Source: Anaerosporobacter mobilis DSM 15930 (lineage in GTDB: Bacteria > Bacillota > Clostridia > Lachnospirales > Lachnospiraceae). Taken from it: a DNA stretch of 64,000 nt. The stretch lies in NCBI RefSeq assembly GCF_900142955.1, contig NZ_FRCP01000007.1:278910-342909 (forward strand), in the 5' to 3' direction. The notes below the pieces were generated by a model. It worked only from the letters and a program-made list of their open reading frames with translations. It had not been told where the DNA came from and did not search any database. This document shows, in pieces, positions 16,629 to 24,545 of the stretch; within the stretch, counting starts at the first letter, position 1; each line of letters opens with the position of its first letter. The translations under genes were made by a program, and so were the position numbers.

Positions 16629-18041
16629 TTATACAGGATAAGCCTTACTCGCTGTATCCGCAGCCGTTATATCTACTTTGGTTTTTTGAGCTTGACGATA
16701 TTTAAAGAAATCCGTAGCTACTTGTGGGAACAAAGCATAGGTTAATACATCTTCATCTTGTTCTTTCCACTGAGCCATCTCCGCTTCAATTGTCTTAAGT
16801 TCTGGGTTTAACAAGTCAGCAGGACGACAAGTAATTGCTTTCTCATCTCCAATCGCTTTCTTTTGTACTTCTGGGTTGAATGGTTTCACTGTTTGACCAT
16901 ATTCACCACGAAGAAGCGCTTTTGATTCCTTTGTTACCATCTTGTAACGTTCTCCAGCTAAAACATTAAGTACAGCCTGTGTACCAACGATTTGACTAGA
17001 AGGAGTTACTAGCGGTGGCTCACCAAAGTCTTTTCGAACACAAGGAATTTCTTGTAATACATCATAGTATTTATCTTCTTGATGCGCATCTTTTAATTGA
17101 GATACCAAGTTAGATAACATACCACCTGGAACTTGATATAATAATGTCTTAATATCAACACCCATAACTTTTGGATTTAGTAATTTGCTATCCAATGCTT
17201 CATCTCTGATTGGTCGGAAGTAATCAGCGATTTCTGCTAACAGATTCTGGTCAAATCCTGGATCATATTCCGTTCCTTTGAAGGTTTCAGCCATAACTTC
17301 CGTTGCAGGTTGGCTTGTACCCATAGCAAATGGCGACATTGCCGTATCTATGATATCACAACCAGCTTCAATAGCCTTCATGTATGTCATGGATGCTACA
17401 CCTGATGTATAGTGTGTGTGAAGTTGAATTGGAAGTGATGTTGCTCCTTTTAACGTCTCAACCAATTCCGTTGCTTTATATGGAACTAATAGACCAGCCA
17501 TATCTTTGATACATAATGAGTCAGCGCCCATTTCTTCAATTCGCTTAGCCATATCCGTCCAGTAATCTAACGTGTACGCCTCACCTAAAGTGTAAGCAAG
17601 GGCAACTTGTGCATGTCCCTTTTCTTTATTCGCTGCTTTAACTGCTGTTTCAAGATTACGTATATCATTCAAGCAGTCAAAGATTCGGATAATATCAATA
17701 CCATTTGCAATGGATTTTTGAACAAAATACTCTACAACATCATCCGCGTAGTGACGGTATCCTAAGATATTCTGACCTCTGAATAACATCTGTAATTTTG
17801 TGTTCTTAAAACCTTCTCTTAACTTTCTAAGTCTTTCCCATGGATCTTCTTTCAAAAAACGAAGGGATGCATCAAATGTAGCTCCACCCCAACACTCAAC
17901 AGAATGGTAACCGACTTTATCCATCTTTTCGATAATTGGAAGCATCTGATTAGTTGTCATTCTTGTAGCTATTAATGATTGGTGTGCATCACGTAATATA
18001 GTCTCGGTAATCTTAACCGGTCTCTTGACTTGTTCTGCCAT
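16629..18041 (-). CDS. oadA: Oxaloacetate decarboxylase alpha / 5S transcarboxylase subunit (oxo-acid carboxyltransferase)
   Basis: 470 residues. The HMGL-like TIM-barrel start KITETILRDAHQSLIATRM is diagnostic for oxaloacetate/pyruvate carboxyltransferases. Further motifs are ECWGGATFDASLRFL, LFRGQNILGYRHY, IKDMAGLL and LHTHYTSG (metal-binding histidines). The conserved PxC/biotin-carboxyl-binding region follows (QVPGGMLSNL). It stops before any biotinyl domain, so the separate carrier at 19336 must supply biotin. It is the last gene of the five-gene cluster. It could act as the alpha subunit of a Na+-pumping oxaloacetate decarboxylase, or as the pyruvate half of a transcarboxylase. Confidence 0.92.
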   Translation of the reverse strand: MAEQVKRPVKITETILRDAHQSLIATRMTTNQMLPIIEKMDKVGYHSVECWGGATFDASLRFLKEDPWERLRKLREGFKNTKLQMLFRGQNILGYRHYADDVVEYFVQKSIANGIDIIRIFDCLNDIRNLETAVKAANKEKGHAQVALAYTLGEAYTLDYWTDMAKRIEEMGADSLCIKDMAGLLVPYKATELVETLKGATSLPIQLHTHYTSGVASMTYMKAIEAGCDIIDTAMSPFAMGTSQPATEVMAETFKGTEYDPGFDQNLLAEIADYFRPIRDEALDSKLLNPKVMGVDIKTLLYQVPGGMLSNLVSQLKDAHQEDKYYDVLQEIPCVRKDFGEPPLVTPSSQIVGTQAVLNVLAGERYKMVTKESKALLRGEYGQTVKPFNPEVQKKAIGDEKAITCRPADLLNPELKTIEAEMAQWKEQDEDVLTYALFPQVATDFFKYRQAQKTKVDITAADTASKAYPV

Positions 18042-18154
18042 TTTTCTACCTCCTGTTATTACTAATACTATTCAACCTAGTTAATCTTTCTAGTATATAA
18101 AGTATACCTATGTGTTCTGCACAGTGTAGAATTTCTAGGTGTTCTAACACAAAT

Positions 18155-19282
18155 CTATTTTACGCCGAATATTGCCATAAATGTGCCAGCGGCTACTGCT
18201 GTACCGATTACACCAGCAACATTCGGTCCCATTGCATGCATTAATAAGAAGTTTGTAGGATCTTCTTCAGCCCCCACTTTTTGTGAAACTCTAGCTGCCA
18301 TTGGTACGGCAGAAACACCTGCTGAACCTATTAATGGATTAACTTTACCTCCTGTTAACTTACACATTAATTTACCGCATAAGATACCAGCCGCCGTGCC
18401 AATTGCAAATGCAATTAATCCTAGGATAACAATCTTAATTGTATCCGTATTCAAAAAAGCTTCTGCACTAGTTGTTGCTCCTACAGAAGTACCAAGTAAG
18501 ATTACCACAATATACATTAACGAATTGGACGCAGTTTCAACAAGTTGTTTAACAACTCCTGATTCTCTGAATAAGTTACCTAACATAAGCATACCAACGA
18601 GAGGAGCTACAGTTGGAAGAATTAATACAACAATAATTGTAACCACTATTGGGAATAAGATTTTCTCCAATTTTGATACTGGTCTTAACTGTTCCATCTT
18701 AATCGCACGTTCTTTTTTCGATGTTAATAACTTCATAATCGGCGGTTGTATAATTGGTACTAACGCCATATAAGAATATGCGGCTACAGCGATTGGTCCT
18801 AATAATGTAGTCTGACCTAATTTGTTCGCTAAGAAGATTGAAGTAGGACCATCTGCTCCACCGATAATGGAAATAGCTGCTGCTGATTTTCCATTGAAGC
18901 CCATAAGAATGGCCAAAATATAAGCAGAGAAGATTCCAAACTGTGCTGCTGCTCCAAGAAGGAAGCTTTTAGGATTAGCAATTAACGGCCCAAAATCAGT
19001 CATAGCGCCAACCCCTAAGAATATTAACGAAGGTAGGATTGTCCATTCATCAAGTTTATAGAAATAATATAACAATCCCCCTTCTTGAATAATTGGTGGA
19101 TATAAATTTACTAACAGCATACCAAATGCGATTGGCAATAACAGTAGTGGTTCATACTGTTTCTTTATCGCTAAGTATAGGAAAAAGCACGCAACCGCAA
19201 TCATTAGGTAATTTCCGATTGTTAAAGAACCAAAGCCTGATTGACCAACCAAGTTCTCTAACATTGTTAAAATGTCGTTCAT
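18155..19282 (-). CDS. oadB: Na+-translocating decarboxylase beta subunit (membrane pump)
   Basis: 375 residues with about nine to eleven membrane spans. Key signatures are IGGADGPTSIFLANKL, containing the conserved aspartate that is essential in characterised OadB, and NPLIGSAGVSAVPMAARVSQK plus NFLLMHAMGPNVAGVIG near the end. The subunit decarboxylates carboxybiotin and couples this to Na+ export across the cytoplasmic membrane. It lies between the biotin carrier and the 5S-like subunit, the usual arrangement for such pumps. Start ATG 19282 follows GGGAGGTAATATTTAA. Confidence 0.93.
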   Translation of the reverse strand: MNDILTMLENLVGQSGFGSLTIGNYLMIAVACFFLYLAIKKQYEPLLLLPIAFGMLLVNLYPPIIQEGGLLYYFYKLDEWTILPSLIFLGVGAMTDFGPLIANPKSFLLGAAAQFGIFSAYILAILMGFNGKSAAAISIIGGADGPTSIFLANKLGQTTLLGPIAVAAYSYMALVPIIQPPIMKLLTSKKERAIKMEQLRPVSKLEKILFPIVVTIIVVLILPTVAPLVGMLMLGNLFRESGVVKQLVETASNSLMYIVVILLGTSVGATTSAEAFLNTDTIKIVILGLIAFAIGTAAGILCGKLMCKLTGGKVNPLIGSAGVSAVPMAARVSQKVGAEEDPTNFLLMHAMGPNVAGVIGTAVAAGTFMAIFGVK

Positions 19283-19335
19283 TTAAATATTACCTCCCAA
19301 TTTTCTTTATGGTAAGTTACTTGAAACATGCAAAT

Positions 19336-19779
19336 CTAGTTTAATGTAGCTAATATATCCCCCGCTTCTACTGATCTTCCAACTTCTACATTAACGCTAG
19401 CTACTGTTCCATCTTGAGAAGCAACTATTTCGTTTTCCATCTTCATTGCTTCAAGAACAACTAATACGTCACCTTTCTTAACTACTTGTCCTGCATTAGC
19501 CTTTACTTCAAGTATTTTACCTGGCATTGGTGCGTTAACCTTAACACTTCCTTGAGTACCAGCTGAAGCCGCTGCTTTCGGTGCTACTGGAGCTGCTTCC
19601 CTAGTTTCTACTGGTGCCGCTGCTTTCGCTACAGGTGCTACTGGAGCTACCGCTTTGGGTGCTACTGGAACTGCTGCCTTTGTTATAGGTGTAGACACTG
19701 TTTGTGCCGCTCCTGATATGCCTTCTTCAACAGATACTTCATAAACATTACCATTAACCGTAATTGTATAATTTTTCAT
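19336..19779 (-). CDS. Biotin carboxyl carrier protein (1.3S / gamma type)
   Basis: 147 residues from the ATG at 19779, chosen because AGGAGGAATAATCAC precedes it; an upstream extension overlaps the previous gene and lacks a site. Residues 1-20 (KNYTITVNGNVYEVSVEE) are the short N-terminal strand pair of transcarboxylase-type carriers. Residues 25-75 are a flexible Ala/Pro/Val linker (VAPKAVAPVAPVAK). The C-terminal biotinyl domain carries the biotinylated lysine in EAMKMEN. It shuttles the carboxyl group between the two carboxyltransferases and the membrane subunit. The linker length fits a mobile arm. Confidence 0.92.
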   Translation of the reverse strand: MKNYTITVNGNVYEVSVEEGISGAAQTVSTPITKAAVPVAPKAVAPVAPVAKAAAPVETREAAPVAPKAAASAGTQGSVKVNAPMPGKILEVKANAGQVVKKGDVLVVLEAMKMENEIVASQDGTVASVNVEVGRSVEAGDILATLN

Positions 19780-19798
19780 GTGATTATTCCTCCTAAAC

Positions 19799-20593
19799 TT
19801 AAGCTTTCTTCCATTTATTTGAGTTTGTTCTCTTAATAGAACGAACAATAAGACCATCTGCTGGGACTTCTTCTCCATTCGATGCCATAGAAGCCATGAT
19901 TGCAGCCGTTATAACAGCTACCAATTCACCATCATCAACCAATTCTTCTAATTCTTCTTGTTCAACGATTTGAGATACCGTATTATCAATAGCAGTTACA
20001 ACATTAAAGTCTTCTTCTTGTCTCTTTTCCATCTTCGCTTGAATCTTAGGTATGATTTTAAACATTCCAATTAAACACGATATGAAGATTAATACAACGA
20101 ATACCGTTCCCATACCTATTATAGTATTAAGTAAAGCGGATTCCATCTTGCCACCAAAAGCCTCGGTTTCCTCCACAGTAATCGCAGTAGAGTTAACATT
20201 CAATGTAGAATCAAAAGGTACTTTGAAAACAACATTATTCTTAGTTCCTTCATAAGTTGCTGTGAATACTACTGTAATCATATCACCCGCTTCTTCAATC
20301 ACAACATCTTTAACTTTCACAAAAGCACCGATATCCGATTGTGTCTGTCTCCAAGCAGTGAATACTTTTTTTGATGCTTCATCCAATTGACCAGAAGAAA
20401 CAAGTCCTTCTAACGTTGCATCATCATATCCAGAAAAATCCGTCTGATTCCATGAGTCCAGCCATTGAGTTGCTGTTTCCTTTACCATCGCTTCATCGTA
20501 TTCAAATGTAGCTGCTTCTTTTTTCGATGAACATGCTGTTATAGCAAACAGACAAATAATCAAAAATAAAAATAGCACTAGTTTCTTTTTCAT
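19799..20593 (-). CDS. OadG-like gamma subunit with lipoprotein domain
   Basis: 264 residues from the ATG at 20593. The start KKKLVLFLFLIICLFAITAC carries a lipobox (ITA-C21), then an exported domain of about 130 residues (YDEAMVKETATQWLDSW), then one membrane span at about residues 165-190 (TIIGMGTVFVVLIFISCLIG) and a cytoplasmic tail with ELVAVITAAIMASMA, the region that resembles OadG/MmdD gamma subunits. The gamma subunit links the biotin carrier to the membrane pump. The extra exported lipoprotein domain makes it much longer than the usual 80-120 residue OadG, a form seen in clostridia. The ribosome site AAAGGGG is unusually far (about 14 bases) from the ATG. Confidence 0.82.
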   Translation of the reverse strand: MKKKLVLFLFLIICLFAITACSSKKEAATFEYDEAMVKETATQWLDSWNQTDFSGYDDATLEGLVSSGQLDEASKKVFTAWRQTQSDIGAFVKVKDVVIEEAGDMITVVFTATYEGTKNNVVFKVPFDSTLNVNSTAITVEETEAFGGKMESALLNTIIGMGTVFVVLIFISCLIGMFKIIPKIQAKMEKRQEEDFNVVTAIDNTVSQIVEQEELEELVDDGELVAVITAAIMASMASNGEEVPADGLIVRSIKRTNSNKWKKA

Positions 20594-20683
20594 AATTAGT
20601 ACGCATGCCCCTTTCAAAGTATGGAGACTTTGCGCGAAGCACAAATCTCCGCGTGAAAGATTTTTTCACGCTTTTACCTCATT

Positions 20684-22138
20684 TTAAACCGTACCATGCT
20701 TTTTACTTGGACGGCTGTCTCTCTTTGTAAATAGCATTTCATATGCATAAACGAGTTGTTTTCTTGTAGCTTCTGTTGAAATAATGTTATCAACATAGCC
20801 TCTCTTAGCAGCCGCTTCTACACTGGATTGGAGGCTTGCATATTCTCTTGTCTTTTCATCAATCATAGAAGTTGCATCACTACAAGCATTAATTTCCTCC
20901 GCATACATAATTTGTGCTGCAGATTTTGCGTCCATCATACCAATTATTGCATCTTCATATGCAAGAACTAAATCGGCGCCTATATGTTTTGAATTCATTG
21001 TTACGTAAGCACTACCATAAGCCTCCCCAACAATAACATTTACTTTCGGAACAGTTGCATTTGCAAATACATATGTTAATTTTGCTGCCGCTTTCGCAAT
21101 AGTCTTTTCTTCTTCAGTTGTAGCTTTATAGCCTTTTACACTTGTTAAAGTTAGAACTGGGATATTGAATGCATCACAGAAATTCACAAAACTCGTTGCT
21201 TTTTCACAACCAGCCGTTGTTAAAGAACCGTCAAATTCTTCTACTGCTTTCAATTCTTCATCAAGAATCTCTGCACGATTAGCCACAGCACCAATAGTCA
21301 TTCCATTAAGACGAATGAAACCGGTAACCATCTCTCTTGCATAAGCAGATTTCACTTCATAAAAGAAGTTATCATCAGATATCTCTTTTAGAGCTATTGC
21401 AGAATCTTTTAAGTAAGTACCAAGAGCTGGTACAAGACGATTTAAATCATCGTTGCATTCAACATAAGAATCGTTATCTTCATAGTTAGAAGGTAAGATT
21501 GTCACTAACTGGCGAATACTAGCAAGTACAGCTTCGTCGTCTTCACAAACCACATCAACTACACCAGCTTCTGCTTGGAATTTAGCTGTGCTTGTATCAC
21601 ATTTTTCCATATAATTTCCATCTAGAGCATTTGGTGAGTTGACGAATATTTTTGCATCCTTCTCAGCCATAAATGTAAAATCACTTAAATTCGAAGAAAT
21701 AGCTACCCCACCACCACAATTACCAAGTACTGCAGTAATCTGAGGGATCACACCAGATGCTAGTGTTTGTTTTAAATAAAGTTCACCGAAACCGTTTAAC
21801 GCATCCGTTGCTTCTTGAAGTCTAAGACCCGCACAGTCAATAAGACCAATTACCGGTGCTCCTACTTTCAAAGCCATATCATAGATCCGAGCAATTTTTT
21901 TGGCATGCATTTCACCTACGGAACCACCTAAAGCTGTCTGGTCTTGGCTATATACATATACTAGATTACTGTCAATAACTCCGTAACCAGTAATTACACC
22001 ATCTGCAGGAATTTCTTTCTGCTGCATGTTAAAGTCTGTGCTTCTTTTAGTTACCATCGCACCTACTTCAACAAAACTATTGTCGTCTAGCAAAGATAAT
22101 ATTCTTTCTCTCGCTGACAATTGTGCTGTAGTACTCAT
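20684..22138 (-). CDS. Acyl-CoA carboxyltransferase (12S / MmdA-like alpha subunit)
   Basis: 484 residues. Two crotonase-type halves are visible. The first has SARERILSLLDDNSFVEVG, the VITGYGVIDSNLVYVYSQDQ stretch and LGGSVGEMHAKKIARIYDMA, with GNCGGGVAI as the oxyanion element. The second has GFIRLNGMTIGAVANR, then FVNFCDAFNIPVLTLTSVKG and the GSAYVTMNSKHIGADLVLAY stretch. It transfers carboxyl groups between biotin and propionyl/acetyl/methylmalonyl-CoA. The N-terminus is shorter than the usual 510-520 residues. It is the first gene of the cluster that also holds a 5S-like, a biotin carrier and Na+-pump subunits. Substrate is probably methylmalonyl-CoA or malonyl-CoA, as inference. Confidence 0.9.
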   Translation of the reverse strand: MSTTAQLSARERILSLLDDNSFVEVGAMVTKRSTDFNMQQKEIPADGVITGYGVIDSNLVYVYSQDQTALGGSVGEMHAKKIARIYDMALKVGAPVIGLIDCAGLRLQEATDALNGFGELYLKQTLASGVIPQITAVLGNCGGGVAISSNLSDFTFMAEKDAKIFVNSPNALDGNYMEKCDTSTAKFQAEAGVVDVVCEDDEAVLASIRQLVTILPSNYEDNDSYVECNDDLNRLVPALGTYLKDSAIALKEISDDNFFYEVKSAYAREMVTGFIRLNGMTIGAVANRAEILDEELKAVEEFDGSLTTAGCEKATSFVNFCDAFNIPVLTLTSVKGYKATTEEEKTIAKAAAKLTYVFANATVPKVNVIVGEAYGSAYVTMNSKHIGADLVLAYEDAIIGMMDAKSAAQIMYAEEINACSDATSMIDEKTREYASLQSSVEAAAKRGYVDNIISTEATRKQLVYAYEMLFTKRDSRPSKKHGTV

Positions 22139-22511
22139 TTTCAGCCCTCCATTTTATATTATATTAAGTAAAATCAATTTTCTGCCAATTCTAATTGTAT
22201 AACAGTTCAATGAATTTATCAATAGAATCTTAGCAAATTGTTCATAAATCCTGCCTTTTTTCACAATATTTTGTTATATTTTGTTGACTGTCAATCAATA
22301 ATTGCTTACAATTTCATATAATGTAATTATACACTTCCAGAACTGTGCAATATGACTTATTGATCCTGAATAAGCTCTCTATCTTTTAGTATATATGTAC
22401 ATTCAGTGTCTGTTTCTGCTTCCCCTAAATTGTATTCATACTCTCATTAAGTCCTATAGACAATCTCAGTACCAATATACTCTTTTAAAGAATGCCCATA
22501 AAACATACCAA
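22139..22511. other. Gene-free stretch upstream of the carboxylase cluster
   Basis: AT-rich region. On the minus strand a TTGACA lies within a small palindrome TTGACTGTCAA near 22282-22292, with no good -10 at the right distance, so I do not call a promoter firmly. Nothing else recognisable was seen. Confidence 0.4.
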
Positions 22512-22558
22512 ATAATCCCAGTATATAATGTAATAATTACATTATATACTGGGATTAT
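22512..22558. repeat. Perfect 23-base inverted repeat (47-base palindrome)
   Basis: Arms 22512-22534 and 22536-22558 are perfectly complementary with a single centre base. It lies 46 bases behind the stop of the D,D-carboxypeptidase gene. The stem would terminate transcription or stabilise a 3' end, but neither strand has a proper T run. Confidence 0.7.
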
Positions 22559-22604
22559 GTTCATAATATTTAATTTTTCTACGTTAATCGTTCTGGTTAT
22601 TCAA

Positions 22605-23930
22605 CTATTCTTCCATATTAGTTTTTACTGCGAACCATAAATTAAGCACTTGATTCCAAGTAAATTCATGATCAATTTTCTCAATGCTCGTTGAAGTTTT
22701 AATCGGAAAAGTTTTTACCAATTCATCATTAACATAATACCTTGCTACACCAACTTGTTCATCTGGTTTCACTGGTGCTTCTACTTCTTTTGTAATTTCA
22801 TAAACAACTTTAACTTCATCCTGGCTGCTTAAAAGCAACTGAAGACTTCCTTCACAATATAAGTCTGCATAACTCTCTTTTCCTTTTCTTACGAAGATTG
22901 GATCATATAGCTTGGTATCATCAAAGATTTCCTGAACCTTATAATTCTCTGTTCCATAATCCATAAGCTTTGTTGTATCTGACCATTTATAATTCTTATT
23001 CGGTGGCCAGCCACTTGCTAACACTACTGAAACAAATGTCCTATCCTCCTTATCTACTGCACCAACAAAACAATACCCTGCTTTGTTCGTAAATCCAGTT
23101 TTGATGCCTATGGCTCCATCATAGATATATAAGAAGCGATCCTTATTGCTAACTGCGTAAGAAGAGCCAGTTTTAAGTTCTTTAAATGACCAGTTTGGAG
23201 TATTGGTTATCTCTAAAAACTTCTTATTCTTGATAGCGTAGCTTGCTATAATCCCCAGTTCTCTTGCCGTCGTATAATGCTCCTCTGTACTGGAATCCAA
23301 ACCATTCGGCGTCACGAAATTAGTGTGCGTACATCCTAATTCTTTTGCCTTCTCATTCATCATCTGCGCGAAGCCTTCCACGCTTCCACCTACATGTTCA
23401 GCAATCGCTACTGCTGTATCATTATGAGATTCTAACATAAGGGAATACAATAAATCCTCTAGCCTGAACTGGTTTCCAGTTTGCATATTAAGTTGTACAT
23501 CTGGTTGCCTTGCAGCGTTCTTAGATACGGTTACAACATCTTCTAAATTTGCATTTTCTAGTGTCACAATTAATGTCATGATTTTTGTCGTACTAGCCAT
23601 TGGCATCTCTTTATCTACTTCTTTACCATACAGTACTCTATTGGTAGAGGCATCCATTAGACAAGCTGCCCTAGCATTCAATTGTATGTTTGCTTTCTCA
23701 TCTATAATCGGTTTCGTAACAGTTGCCACTTCTTCTATTATTAAATCATCTTGATAATCAATCTGACTTAACCTATTCTCATTACGATTCATAGTGTATG
23801 TAACGGCATCTTTCGGTTGCTTGTATTGTGGCCAACCTTTAACTTGTTCCTCTACCATAGGATAATATAGCATTGCAATAACTGCTATGGCAATAATGCA
23901 TATAATTATGGAAGTAATTTTTTTACGCAA
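22605..23930 (-). CDS. D-alanyl-D-alanine carboxypeptidase (peptidase S11, PBP5 type)
   Basis: 441 residues. The N-terminal signal/anchor is at residues 5-23. The active-site triad of the penicillin-binding fold is complete: S113-T-T-K116 (within MASTTK), S168-H-N170 and K277-T-G279. It trims the terminal D-Ala from peptidoglycan stem peptides outside the membrane. An N-terminal insert of about 60 residues and a C-terminal extension with beta character (YVNDELVKTFPIKT) follow the DacF/DacB-like form of sporulating Firmicutes. The last 15 residues (NLWFAVKTNMEE) could be a membrane-associating helix. It stands alone between a palindrome and tspO. Confidence 0.92.
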   Translation of the reverse strand: MRKKITSIIICIIAIAVIAMLYYPMVEEQVKGWPQYKQPKDAVTYTMNRNENRLSQIDYQDDLIIEEVATVTKPIIDEKANIQLNARAACLMDASTNRVLYGKEVDKEMPMASTTKIMTLIVTLENANLEDVVTVSKNAARQPDVQLNMQTGNQFRLEDLLYSLMLESHNDTAVAIAEHVGGSVEGFAQMMNEKAKELGCTHTNFVTPNGLDSSTEEHYTTARELGIIASYAIKNKKFLEITNTPNWSFKELKTGSSYAVSNKDRFLYIYDGAIGIKTGFTNKAGYCFVGAVDKEDRTFVSVVLASGWPPNKNYKWSDTTKLMDYGTENYKVQEIFDDTKLYDPIFVRKGKESYADLYCEGSLQLLLSSQDEVKVVYEITKEVEAPVKPDEQVGVARYYVNDELVKTFPIKTSTSIEKIDHEFTWNQVLNLWFAVKTNMEE

Positions 23931-24015
23931 GGACAGTCTCCTTGAAACATTCTTACTTTATTTTATATACTAACCCTTACAAATATTCTATCTTTTTGTA
24001 ACTCTTCATAAACCT

Positions 24016-24483
24016 TTATTTGTTTAACATTAGTATTTGCAGATTAAGATAAGCTGCATAAGTCACCCATATAAAATATGGTAGCAAAATCCACCCAGCA
24101 AACTTAGAAATCTGTGTAAACATACTCACCATAGTGAACGCAACACCCCATAATATAATCGCAATTACAAATGCCACGAAATACGATTGGAATAAAAAAA
24201 AGATAATTGGCCATATAAAAACTAAAAGCAAATTGATTTCATACAATCGCATTGCTTTCTCTCTTTCAGGTGAAGTCGATACATATATGATATAAGATGA
24301 TATCCCCATAAGAACAAATAGGATTAACCAGACAGCTGAAAAAGCATAGCCTGGCAAGGCCATAGCTGGCTTATTCAACTGTTCATAGATGTCCATGCTA
24401 TCTTTTGTTAACCATCCCACTAACAAACCAAATGCTAGCGGTATGGTTATACTACATGCTAATGGTTTCCATTTTATCTGCAT
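24016..24483 (-). CDS. tspO: TspO/MBR family membrane protein
   Basis: 155 residues with five membrane spans. Typical elements are LNKPAMALPGYAFSAVWLILFVLMGISSY at spans 1-2 (the family's P-x-x-P-P...W-x-x-LY region) and ILLPYFIWVTYAAYLNL at span 5 (family W-x-x-Y-A). TspO proteins bind tetrapyrroles or other ligands and are linked to stress and porphyrin metabolism. The role in this organism is unknown. It lies between the D,D-carboxypeptidase and an AAA ATPase; spacings do not show co-transcription. Confidence 0.85.
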   Translation of the reverse strand: MQIKWKPLACSITIPLAFGLLVGWLTKDSMDIYEQLNKPAMALPGYAFSAVWLILFVLMGISSYIIYVSTSPEREKAMRLYEINLLLVFIWPIIFFLFQSYFVAFVIAIILWGVAFTMVSMFTQISKFAGWILLPYFIWVTYAAYLNLQILMLNK

Positions 24484-24545
24484 ATTCTCTTCTCCTACTA
24501 TGCCTTTCTAGTAGTATCTTATGAGTTAATGCATTATTTCAGTAC

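Noticed and set aside
18183..18773. 196-codon plus-strand frame
   Set aside because: Antisense to the oadB-like gene, whose frame carries many family signatures; the plus frame is a composition shadow.
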